Below, piece by piece: positions 1 to 5,276 of a stretch of DNA of 6,843 nucleotides. The translations under genes were made by a program, and so were the position numbers. Positions within the stretch are counted from its first letter, which is position 1. Each line of letters begins with the position of its first letter. The DNA lies in contig CAJBPJ010000058.1 in assembly GCA_903957465.1 (NCBI GenBank), forward strand, positions 1-6,843, in the 5' to 3' direction. Origin of the DNA: an uncultured Opitutia bacterium. Its GTDB lineage: Bacteria; Verrucomicrobiota; Verrucomicrobiia; Opitutales; UBA953. A model generated the notes under the pieces. The model ran no database searches. It worked only from the letters and a program-made list of their open reading frames with translations, and was not told where the DNA came from.

Positions 1-992
1 AGTACGGAAATAACCGGCAAGCGTCCGACAAATTCAGGAATCATGCCGAAAGAGAAAATGTCTTCGGGTTGCAACTCGGACATCACGGCATCGGCTGTCA
101 TGGGTTCGCCATCCGAAGTGTTATCAAAGCCGAGCACTTTATGGCGTGCTCTCCTTGACACGATTTTATCAAGTCCAACAAAGGCTCCGCCGCAAATGAA
201 CAGGATATCTGAGGTGTCGACGCGGATGCATGCCTGGTCGGGGTGTTTGCGACCTCCGGCAGGTGGTACATTGCAAATCGTACCTTCGAGTATTTTGAGT
301 AAAGCCTGTTGAACGCCTTCGCCAGAGACATCCCGCGTGAGCGAAGGCGAGTCTGACTTTCGGCCGACTTTATCAATTTCATCAATAAAGACGATACCGC
401 GCTCCGCTTTCGCCACGTTCATATCGCACGACTGGAGGAGACGAAGAATGATATTCTCCACATCTTCGCCGACATAGCCCGCCTCCGTTAAGGTGGTCGC
501 GTCGGCAATTGCGAAGGGCACATCGAGTGCGCGGGCGAGTGTGCGTGCTAAGAGTGTTTTTCCGCAACCGGTTGGCCCAATCAGCAGTACGTTGCTTTTG
601 TCGAGCTCAACGCCGGCTAAGTCTTTTTCTAGTTTTAGCCCTGCACCCAGACGATCATTGAGGCGCTTGTAGTGGTTATGAACAGCTACAGAGAGAACTT
701 TTTTGGCGTGGGACTGACCGATGACATGCAAGTCGAGTTCTTTACGCAGTGCCTCTGGCGTAATAATTTTGACGGGTGGCAACGGCTCAGGCTTCGCAGT
801 CTCTTGGACGGCTGGACCTGAAGGGCCAGTGGAAGACGATGTCCGTGGCTTCCCGCGTTCACGTTCAAGAAGTTGGTCGCAGGTTGCCACGCATGCGTCG
901 CAAATGCCGACGCCACCTGGGCCTGCAATCAGTTTTCCAACAACGGATGCTGGCTTTCCGCAGAAGGAACATGCCTCGGCACGATCGGCCAT
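1..992 (-). CDS. clpX: ClpX, ATP-dependent unfoldase subunit of the Clp protease (3' end cut by window edge)
   Basis: AAA+ unfoldase that recognises tagged or misfolded cytoplasmic proteins, unfolds them with ATP and threads them into the ClpP chamber. 330 residues are visible. The N-terminal zinc-binding domain has Cys8, Cys11, Cys31 and Cys34 (CSFC...CDAC). A Pro/Ser/Thr-rich linker covers about residues 47-74. The AAA+ module follows: Walker A GPTGCGKT at 139-146, the GYVG pore loop at 172-175, Walker B with Asp204-Glu205 (FIDEIDK), the GGRKHP segment at 246-251 corresponding to the RKH pore loop, and the box VII arginine finger Arg324 in PEFVGRLP. The window ends six residues later, so the small AAA+ domain with sensor II is missing; ClpX is usually about 410-430 residues. 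The ATG follows the clpP stop by 2 bases and has a clear Shine-Dalgarno site. Identification is secure. Nothing suggests a broken gene; the truncation is the window boundary. Confidence 0.97.
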   Translation of the reverse strand, partial: MADRAEACSFCGKPASVVGKLIAGPGGVGICDACVATCDQLLERERGKPRTSSSTGPSGPAVQETAKPEPLPPVKIITPEALRKELDLHVIGQSHAKKVLSVAVHNHYKRLNDRLGAGLKLEKDLAGVELDKSNVLLIGPTGCGKTLLARTLARALDVPFAIADATTLTEAGYVGEDVENIILRLLQSCDMNVAKAERGIVFIDEIDKVGRKSDSPSLTRDVSGEGVQQALLKILEGTICNVPPAGGRKHPDQACIRVDTSDILFICGGAFVGLDKIVSRRARHKVLGFDNTSDGEPMTADAVMSELQPEDIFSFGMIPEFVGRLPVISV

Positions 993-994
993 TT

Positions 995-1591
995 TTAAGC
1001 CTTCTCCGGGCGAGGAGGCACCACGACGTCGACGAGCCCGTAAGCTTTCGCTTCGTCGGCTGTCAGGTAATAGTCGCGGTCAGAATCTTTCTGCACTTGC
1101 TCGGCCGTCTTGCCGCTATGGCGCGCCAAGGTGGTGTTTAAAATGTCACGCCAGCGGAGAATCTCTTTGGCTGCGATGGAGATGTCGGATGTCTGTCCGC
1201 CTGCACCGCCGGATGGCTGGTGGATCATCACGCGTGAGTTGGGCAGGGCGAAGCGCTTACCCTTAGCGCCTGCGGCGAGTAAGACGGTTGCCATACTGGC
1301 GGCACTTCCGAGGCAGTAGGTGTGAACTTCGCAGGGAATGAAGTTCATGGTGTCGTAAATCGCCATGCCCGCAGTGACCGATCCGCCGGGTGAGTTGATG
1401 TAAAGCGAGATGGGCTTTTTAGGATCTTCCATTTGCAGGAAGAGCATTTGGGCAATCACGGCATTAGCGACTTCGTCGTAAATCGGTGCGCCGAGGAAAA
1501 CGATGCGGTCTTTGAGAAGACGGCTGTAGATATCCCAAGACCGCTCTCCACGGGCATCTCGTTCAACAACGTTCGGGATAATATAGCTCAT
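995..1591 (-). CDS. clpP: ClpP, ATP-dependent Clp protease proteolytic subunit (serine protease, family S14)
   Basis: Forms the two-ring, 14-subunit cytoplasmic protease chamber that degrades proteins fed by ClpX (or ClpA/ClpC). From the ATG at 1591 the protein has 198 residues, normal for the family. The catalytic triad is Ser99 (in SAASMA), His124 (in MIHQP) and Asp173 (in DRDYYL). The 25- and 49-residue spacings match the E. coli enzyme. The oxyanion/strand motif YINSPGGSVTAGMAIYDTM (64-82) and the LPNSRVMIHQP block are intact. I chose the ATG because MSYIIPNVVE is the usual type of ClpP N-terminus. An in-frame GTG at 1627 would add 12 residues and overlap the tig stop as GTGA; SLNLNT in that extension does not look conserved. 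Neither start has a good Shine-Dalgarno site. It sits between tig and clpX in the standard cluster order. Confidence 0.97.
   Translation of the reverse strand: MSYIIPNVVERDARGERSWDIYSRLLKDRIVFLGAPIYDEVANAVIAQMLFLQMEDPKKPISLYINSPGGSVTAGMAIYDTMNFIPCEVHTYCLGSAASMATVLLAAGAKGKRFALPNSRVMIHQPSGGAGGQTSDISIAAKEILRWRDILNTTLARHSGKTAEQVQKDSDRDYYLTADEAKAYGLVDVVVPPRPEKA
1000..1007 (-). promoter_or_regulatory. Shine-Dalgarno site of clpX
   Basis: GGAGAAGG on the minus strand, 7 bases before the clpX ATG and lying inside the last sense codons of clpP. It fixes the clpX start. It is the only strong Shine-Dalgarno match found in front of any gene in this window, which fits a gene that must re-initiate inside an operon. 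Confidence 0.75.
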
Positions 1592-1623
1592 GGTGTTTAG
1601 GTTAAGTGAATCTGACGGGTGTG

Positions 1624-2940
1624 TCACCCTTGCTTCTCGGCTGGCTGGACTGCAGGGGTTCCGTCAGCAAGGATGAGGTCCAAGGCCTTATTGAGCAAGG
1701 TGTCGCGCTGGATGAGAATCAATTGGTCACGGTCTTTAGCAATTTTCTCAGGGGCTGTGCGGGTGGCGTAAGCAGCACGTACTACCGCTTGGCCAAGTTC
1801 CTCTTGGGTGACTGCTAATTTTTCTTCGCGGGCAATTTGTGCGAGGACAATTTGGGTACGGACGCGTGTCGCTGCAGCCTTGCGAGAGTCGGCCATAATC
1901 TGGTCGCGGTCTTTTTCGAGCGACTCAGGTGTCGCGCCGCCGCGTACACGCAAGTTCGCGTATTCCATAAAGAGGTCATACGTTTCACGTTCGACTGCAG
2001 ACTCTGGAAGAGGGAACTCGACTCCCTTTAGAAGTAAGTCGAGAGCTTCTTCGCGACGTTTGCCCTCGGCCTGTTGACGGCGTTGGCCTTCGAGGCCCTT
2101 GCGAACTTGGTCGAGCAGGTCGGCTTTATCTTTTGCGCCAACGGATTGGATGAATGCGTCATCGAGCTCTGGAAGTTTGCGTGTACGAACTTCGGTGACA
2201 GTTACAGCGTAACTCGCCTGTTTTCCGCGAAGCGCTTCTTGAGTGTGGTCGGCAGGGAAGCTGTGTTCGATGGTGCGAGCGTCGCCGGCCTTCATGCCAA
2301 CCAAGGCCTTGGCGATGCTTGGAATAAGGGCGAGGTCGCTTTCGGCACCCGCTTCTTCCCAAGTTGATTCTGCTTGGGCAAGGAGACCTGCCTCAGGGGC
2401 AGTTTCCGTTAAAGGTTTTCCGTTGATGGTGCCGCTGTAACTTAGGCGAACGTAATCGGCTTTCGCTGCGGCCGACTCTGTTTTTTCGAAGGTCGCACGC
2501 TGGGCGCGGATTTGATCGACCTGCGTTTGGACGTCAGCATCTGTGACGGGATCTGTTTTGGCCTCTACCTTTATGGTGCGCCATTTCGGGGTGGCGAACT
2601 CAGGGAGAACGTCGACCTCGAAATGGAGTACAGCGTCTTTGCCTTCAGCGGCGTCATCTTGGTTAGCTGAAACCAAGGAGTAAACTTTCACGCGTTCGTC
2701 TGCGCGTACCTTGTCGTAGCCTTCGCTGAGGATGCGCTGGCGAGTTTCTTTCGTAATATCCGCAGCATACCGGGAGCGAACCATGGCCTCTGGAGCTTTG
2801 CCGGGCCGGAAGCCAGGAAGCCGAGCTTCTTTGGCAAACTGTTTTAGAACAGCTGTTTCGCTGGCAGCGACGTCGGCGGCAGGCACCGTCACCGTGATGG
2901 TGCGGCGGGTGGGGGTGGATTCTTCGATTTTGATATTCAC
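1624..2940 (-). CDS. tig: Trigger factor, ribosome-associated chaperone and FKBP-type peptidyl-prolyl isomerase
   Basis: Binds near the ribosome exit tunnel and shields nascent chains. Domains in order: N-terminal ribosome-binding domain with signature GFRPGKAP at residues 43-50, an FKBP-like domain at about 160-251, and a helical C-terminal chaperone domain to residue 438. The preferred start is the GTG at 2940 (protein begins NIKIEESTPTRR). This puts the ribosome-binding signature at exactly the same numbers as in E. coli, and the total of 438 is near the E. coli length of 432. An upstream in-frame TTG at 2970 would add ten residues (AREPTVPKA plus one) that look unlike the family. Neither start has a well-placed Shine-Dalgarno site; an AGGGAG lies 18 bases before the GTG, which is too far. 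The FKBP core is divergent: the region usually containing a G-x-F-E-D-type motif reads LALIPSIAKALVGM. Isomerase activity may therefore be weak, while the chaperone role should stand. It is directly upstream of clpP and clpX. Confidence 0.95.
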   Translation of the reverse strand: MNIKIEESTPTRRTITVTVPAADVAASETAVLKQFAKEARLPGFRPGKAPEAMVRSRYAADITKETRQRILSEGYDKVRADERVKVYSLVSANQDDAAEGKDAVLHFEVDVLPEFATPKWRTIKVEAKTDPVTDADVQTQVDQIRAQRATFEKTESAAAKADYVRLSYSGTINGKPLTETAPEAGLLAQAESTWEEAGAESDLALIPSIAKALVGMKAGDARTIEHSFPADHTQEALRGKQASYAVTVTEVRTRKLPELDDAFIQSVGAKDKADLLDQVRKGLEGQRRQQAEGKRREEALDLLLKGVEFPLPESAVERETYDLFMEYANLRVRGGATPESLEKDRDQIMADSRKAAATRVRTQIVLAQIAREEKLAVTQEELGQAVVRAAYATRTAPEKIAKDRDQLILIQRDTLLNKALDLILADGTPAVQPAEKQG

Positions 2941-2991
2941 GGCTTTGGGTACGGTAGGCTCCCTTGCCAAGTTGGCTCGGGGGGAAGGTCG

Positions 2992-3020
2992 GAAGAAAGC
3001 GACCCCGGGGTTCGGGTCAA
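2992..3020 (-). promoter_or_regulatory. Weak candidate promoter for tig-clpP-clpX
   Basis: Minus strand: TTGACC (3020-3015) as a -35 and, 17 bases on, TTCTTC (2997-2992) as a poor -10. The -35 is good and the -10 is not. Position is the main support: it lies between coaD and tig, about 50 bases before the preferred tig start. The cluster could equally be read through from coaD. Confidence 0.2.
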
Positions 3021-3021
3021 A

Positions 3022-3033
3022 CTACTAAAGTAG
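3022..3033. repeat. 12-bp inverted repeat upstream of tig
   Basis: CTACT-AA-AGTAG, a perfect 5-bp inverted repeat around two bases. It is immediately upstream of the TTGACC on the minus strand, so it could be a small operator for the tig cluster. An 8-base direct repeat GTAGGTAA occurs at 3030-3037, overlapping the right arm, and again at 3059-3066. Short repeats of this size can arise by chance. Confidence 0.3.
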
Positions 3034-3071
3034 GTAAGACCGAGAAGGGCTCGAAGGTGTAGGTAACAGGC

Positions 3072-3575
3072 TTACTTTGAAAGCGTGGCCATCTTTGCCT
3101 TAAGGCGGGGCATCACGCAGGGGGGGACGAAATCAGCCGCCGCGGCAATACGGTGACGGGCGATGTCCTTCACGAAAGACGAAGAGGTCACAAACTGTTC
3201 TTTGCTAGGCATGAGCACGACGGTTTCGATTTCCGGAGCTAGCAGTCGGTTGGCATGGGCCAAGTCGAACTCGAATTCGAAGTCGCTGAACTTGCGCAGG
3301 CCACGGATGATGACGGCTGCACCCCGCGAACGCGCAAACTCTGCGGTGAGTCCACTGAGCGTTTCGACGGAAACATTAGGCAGCTCGCTGCAAGCCTCGC
3401 GTGCCATTGCCAATCGTTCATCGAGCGAAAACCAAGGCGACTTGGAGTCGCTTGGCGCAACCGCAACCATAACGTGATCAAAGATATGTCCAGCTCGGCG
3501 AAGCACATCGATGTGTCCCAAGGTAATGGGATCAAAGGTTCCGGGGTAGACGGCGATACGGCGATTGACGGACAT
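3072..3575 (-). CDS. coaD: CoaD, phosphopantetheine adenylyltransferase
   Basis: Catalyses the fourth step of coenzyme A synthesis from pantothenate: ATP + 4'-phosphopantetheine gives dephospho-CoA + pyrophosphate, in the cytoplasm. The 167-residue protein matches the usual length of about 160. The nucleotidyltransferase signature is at the N-terminus: YPGTFDPITLGH at 10-21, with the T-x-G-H nucleotide-binding element at 18-21. Other family blocks are IIRGLR at 89-94, the DFEFEFDLAHANR helix at 98-110, and the SKEQFVTSSSFVKD segment at 124-137 that contributes to ATP binding. The ATG at 3575 directly precedes the conserved start (MSVNRRIAVYPGTFDP), so the start is reliable, yet no Shine-Dalgarno site precedes it. 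It is divergent from pgsA with only 53 bases between the two likely starts. It may lie upstream of tig in the same transcript. Confidence 0.96.
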   Translation of the reverse strand: MSVNRRIAVYPGTFDPITLGHIDVLRRAGHIFDHVMVAVAPSDSKSPWFSLDERLAMAREACSELPNVSVETLSGLTAEFARSRGAAVIIRGLRKFSDFEFEFDLAHANRLLAPEIETVVLMPSKEQFVTSSSFVKDIARHRIAAAADFVPPCVMPRLKAKMATLSK

Positions 3576-3592
3576 CGTTTAGCGTTGCCCGC

Positions 3593-3598
3593 TATACT
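3593..3598 (+). promoter_or_regulatory. Candidate -10 element for pgsA-pgpA in the coaD/pgsA divergent gap
   Basis: TATACT, five of six matches to the sigma70-type -10, lies 30 bases before the pgsA ATG. A TTGACG at 3565-3570 would be a -35, but the spacer is 22 bases, too long for a normal promoter. No better -35 is seen at 16-18 bases. The coaD promoter must also fit in or near this 53-base gap, or overlap the pgsA coding region. Confidence 0.35.
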
Positions 3599-3628
3599 CA
3601 CTCCAAGGCATCCTTGCCGCAAGCCCGC

Positions 3629-4273
3629 ATGAGCCTTTTGCGTCATCTTCCCAATATTCTAACCATTGCCCGACTTCCTGCGGTCGGTTTGATTGCTTTA
3701 TGGACTTACTGGGCGGGGCCTTGGGCTTCTGCAGCCTTAGCCCTTTTCATTGCGGCAGCTGTCACAGACTTGTTGGACGGCTGGGTGGCACGCAAAGTCG
3801 GCGCAGTTTCCGACTTTGGTCGTTTACTAGACGCGCTGGTCGATAAGATTTTCATCCTCGGTTTGTTGGTAGCCTTGCTGGCACTCGACTGTCTGCCAGT
3901 TTCCACAATGTCCGCTTTAGATCATTCCGTCAAAGCGGCGTCTATCGAAAGCCGAATGTTTGTTGCTGCGGGAATCTTTTTAATTCTTTGCCGGGAATTT
4001 CTCATTACCGGTTTGCGTTTAGTTGCCGCAGCCAAGGGGCAAGTGCTTGAGGCTGAGGGTTGGGGAAAACTTAAAACCTTCCTCCAGATTCTAGCTATTG
4101 GTCATTTGATTGGATTACGCGCCTACGAGACGCATTGGAATTTGTCCGCTGAGTGGCATGGTCATTGGGAAGTTATTATTATGGCGCTCTTCTGGGCCTC
4201 GGTAGCGATCACCGTCTGGTCAGGCGCGGTCTACCTCTTTCGGCACCGTCGCCATCTTCCGGGCGTCGCATGA
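3629..4273 (+). CDS. pgsA: PgsA, CDP-diacylglycerol--glycerol-3-phosphate 3-phosphatidyltransferase
   Basis: Membrane enzyme that makes phosphatidylglycerophosphate from CDP-diacylglycerol and glycerol 3-phosphate, the committed step to phosphatidylglycerol and cardiolipin. The CDP-alcohol phosphatidyltransferase motif D-G-x2-A-R-x8-G-x3-D-x3-D is complete: Asp50, Gly51, Ala54, Arg55, Gly64, Asp68 and Asp72. Several hydrophobic segments (about 14-45, 77-90, 110-130 and 170-205) indicate a multi-pass protein. The REFLITGLR stretch matches the conserved R-E-x-x-x-x-x-L-R region of PgsA. From the ATG at 3629 it has 214 residues, longer than the E. coli 182, partly because of a hydrophilic loop of about 20 residues (LDCLPVSTMSALDHSVKAAS) after the catalytic motif. 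MSLLRHLPNILTIARL is a typical PgsA start. An in-frame TTG at 3614 would add five residues and has AAGG just before it. PgsA and phosphatidylserine synthase share the motif, but the whole pattern and the pgpA neighbour favour PgsA. Confidence 0.93.
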   Translation: MSLLRHLPNILTIARLPAVGLIALWTYWAGPWASAALALFIAAAVTDLLDGWVARKVGAVSDFGRLLDALVDKIFILGLLVALLALDCLPVSTMSALDHSVKAASIESRMFVAAGIFLILCREFLITGLRLVAAAKGQVLEAEGWGKLKTFLQILAIGHLIGLRAYETHWNLSAEWHGHWEVIIMALFWASVAITVWSGAVYLFRHRRHLPGVA

Positions 4274-4722
4274 TTATAGGTATTGCCACCCTGGGTCCTT
4301 TTGGACGGCTGCCCGCCCCAGGGACTTGGGGGTCCGCTCTAGGCGTCCTTTGGTGGGTTTATGTCGTACACCCTTTAACCTCGGGACGTGCGGGTTACCA
4401 CGAAGTGTCCTTTGATCTTTTGGTTATCCTTGCCGCCGTCTGCTTCTGTGGGGCTGCCGCCGAGCTTATCGGCCGCAAAGACCCCTCGGAAGTTATCTTA
4501 GACGAATTTGCGTGTATGCCCTTGGCATTAGCGGGTTTGCAACACGTCGAATGGTCCTGGATCCTCGCCTATTTCCTGCTCTTTCGTCTCCTGGATATCA
4601 CCAAGCCGTTCGGCATTCGCCGGCTCGAAAAGTTGCCATTTGGCATCGGGATTGTTGCCGACGATGTTGCTGCGGCATTGTTGACCAATGGCATTCTCCA
4701 CGTTGTTCGATTATTCGTTTAA
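4270..4722 (+). CDS. pgpA: PgpA, phosphatidylglycerophosphatase A
   Basis: Removes the phosphate from phosphatidylglycerophosphate to give phosphatidylglycerol, the step directly after PgsA, at the inner membrane. The protein has 150 residues (E. coli PgpA about 170). Family motifs visible: the N-terminal APGTWGS at 16-22, RKDPSEVILDEF at 69-80, FRLLDITKPFGIRRLE at 105-120, and GIGIVADD with Asp131-Asp132 near the end. The acidic residues in these motifs are those expected to bind Mg2+. Hydrophobic stretches at about 23-35, 50-66, 83-105 and 133-149 fit an integral membrane protein. The motif usually written GGxGI has F-G-I-G-I here, so its first glycine is missing; the rest is intact. The ATG overlaps the pgsA stop (ATGA) and has no Shine-Dalgarno site, so translation probably depends on coupling to pgsA. 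Confidence 0.93.
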   Translation: MIIGIATLGPFGRLPAPGTWGSALGVLWWVYVVHPLTSGRAGYHEVSFDLLVILAAVCFCGAAAELIGRKDPSEVILDEFACMPLALAGLQHVEWSWILAYFLLFRLLDITKPFGIRRLEKLPFGIGIVADDVAAALLTNGILHVVRLFV

Positions 4723-4729
4723 GAAGGCC

Positions 4730-4752
4730 CGCGCCGGTTGCTTGTCGGTGCG
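4730..4752 (+). terminator. Weak hairpin after pgpA, possible terminator
   Basis: A 7-bp stem (4730-4736 with 4746-4752, one G-U pair) with a 9-base loop, beginning 7 bases after the pgpA stop. A T6 run follows only at 4766-4771, 13 bases beyond the stem, so this is not a standard intrinsic terminator. It may attenuate transcription into the HU gene or do nothing. Confidence 0.25.
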
Positions 4753-4793
4753 CTCTCAAAAAATCTTTTTTACGCAAAGCCTCTCTTTCCCTG

Positions 4794-4822
4794 TTGACCA
4801 GCGGGTTTGGAGACAGTTTATC
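4794..4822 (+). promoter_or_regulatory. Candidate sigma70-type promoter of the HU gene
   Basis: TTGACC (4794-4799), a 17-base spacer, then TTTATC (4817-4822). The -35 matches 5 of 6 and the -10 matches 3 of 6. Upstream lies an A6-TC-T6 tract (4758-4771) that could bend DNA or act as an upstream element. Predicted transcription start is near 4829, giving a leader of about 50 bases. The leader is rich in A and C with no Shine-Dalgarno motif. Confidence 0.45.
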
Positions 4823-4844
4823 TTTTTTACTGGCTAACGCTGGT
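4797..4844. repeat. 7-bp inverted repeat bracketing the HU promoter core
   Basis: ACCAGCG (4797-4803) and its exact reverse complement CGCTGGT (4838-4844), 34 bases apart. The left arm overlaps the candidate -35 and the right arm lies about 10-15 bases after the predicted start. The layout would suit a repressor or DNA loop, or HU autoregulation, but it may be chance. Confidence 0.3.
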
Positions 4845-4879
4845 ATCCCAAACATCACCCCCCAACCCATACAATACAC

Positions 4880-5161
4880 ATGAATAAAGCTGATCTGATT
4901 GCCGAAGTCCAAAAGACCCTCGGCGAAGAAACCACCAAAGCCGGCGCTGAACGCGCTGTTGACGCAGTCGTTGCTGCCCTCGAAAAAGGCATCATCAAAA
5001 ACGGCGGCGTCCAAATCATTGGCTTCGGTAACTTCACTGTTTCCAAGCGCGCTGCTCGCGACGGCATCAACCCTGCAACTGGCGCCAAGATTAAGATCAA
5101 GGCTTCCAAGGGCGTGAAGTTCAAGGCCGGCGCTGCCCTCAAGAAGGCAGTGAACAAGTAA
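4880..5161 (+). CDS. hup: HU-family histone-like DNA-binding protein
   Basis: Small basic nucleoid protein that binds and bends DNA as a dimer, compacting the chromosome and assisting replication, repair and transcription. It has 93 residues, typical of HU (about 90). The N-terminal helical dimerisation part (MNKADLIAEVQ...) covers residues 1-45. The family signature GFGNFTVSKRAARDGINPATG follows at about 48-68: GFG turn, arm residues, and the NPATG tip with the proline that intercalates in DNA. The C-terminal KFKAGAALKKAVNK is standard. It looks like HU rather than IHF, but IHF-like behaviour cannot be excluded from sequence. Codons are strongly biased (many C-ending codons, AAG/AAA lysine), as in highly expressed genes. 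The ATG has no Shine-Dalgarno site; the leader just before it is ACAATACAC. A candidate promoter lies upstream and a strong terminator downstream, so it is probably a single-gene unit. Confidence 0.96.
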   Translation: MNKADLIAEVQKTLGEETTKAGAERAVDAVVAALEKGIIKNGGVQIIGFGNFTVSKRAARDGINPATGAKIKIKASKGVKFKAGAALKKAVNK

Positions 5162-5186
5162 TCTTCGGATTACCTGTAACAAGACG

Positions 5187-5212
5187 ACCCCGCGGAAACG
5201 CGGGGTTTTTTT
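5187..5212 (+). terminator. Intrinsic terminator of the HU gene
   Basis: A perfect stem CCCCGCG/CGCGGGG closed by a stable GAAA tetraloop and followed by T7 (5206-5212); an A-T pair can extend the stem to 8 bp. It begins 26 bases after the HU stop. It should insulate the fumarase gene from HU transcription. Confidence 0.93.
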
Positions 5213-5228
5213 GTGCCTAGAGCTTTCG

Positions 5229-5267
5229 TTGCTCCGCCTTGCTCCGTGCCGGGCTTTCCGTTAGATT
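5229..5267 (+). promoter_or_regulatory. Candidate fumarase promoter with a direct repeat
   Basis: TTGCTC (5239-5244), a 17-base spacer, and TAGATT (5262-5267; 4 of 6 matches) could form a weak promoter. It would start transcription only a few bases before the GTG at 5277, implying a nearly leaderless message. TTGCTCCG occurs twice, at 5229-5236 and 5239-5246, exactly 10 bases apart, about one helical turn. The gap from the terminator to the gene is only 64 bases, so a promoter must lie here or inside the HU gene. Confidence 0.25.
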
Positions 5268-5276
5268 ACCTCTGCC

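Noticed and set aside
1..992. ClpX considered as a truncated pseudogene
   Set aside because: The frame is open to the window edge with all motifs intact; the missing end is due to the window boundary.
721..1266. Plus-strand open frame (181 codons) opposite clpX and clpP
   Set aside because: Arg/Ser-rich low-quality translation antisense to conserved coding sequence; no start signal or domain.
2074..2367. Plus-strand open frame of 97 codons opposite tig
   Set aside because: Antisense shadow of the trigger factor FKBP and C-terminal domains, with no independent support.
3000..3018. GC-rich dyad (GACCC...GGGTC around CCCCGGGG) as a coaD terminator
   Set aside because: The stem is short and no T-run follows on the minus strand, so it does not meet the pattern of an intrinsic terminator.
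4598..5182. Long minus-strand open frame (194 codons) across the end of pgpA and all of HU
   Set aside because: It is antisense to two well-supported genes, spans an intergenic region with a promoter, and its translation shows no family motif; it follows from the codon bias of HU.
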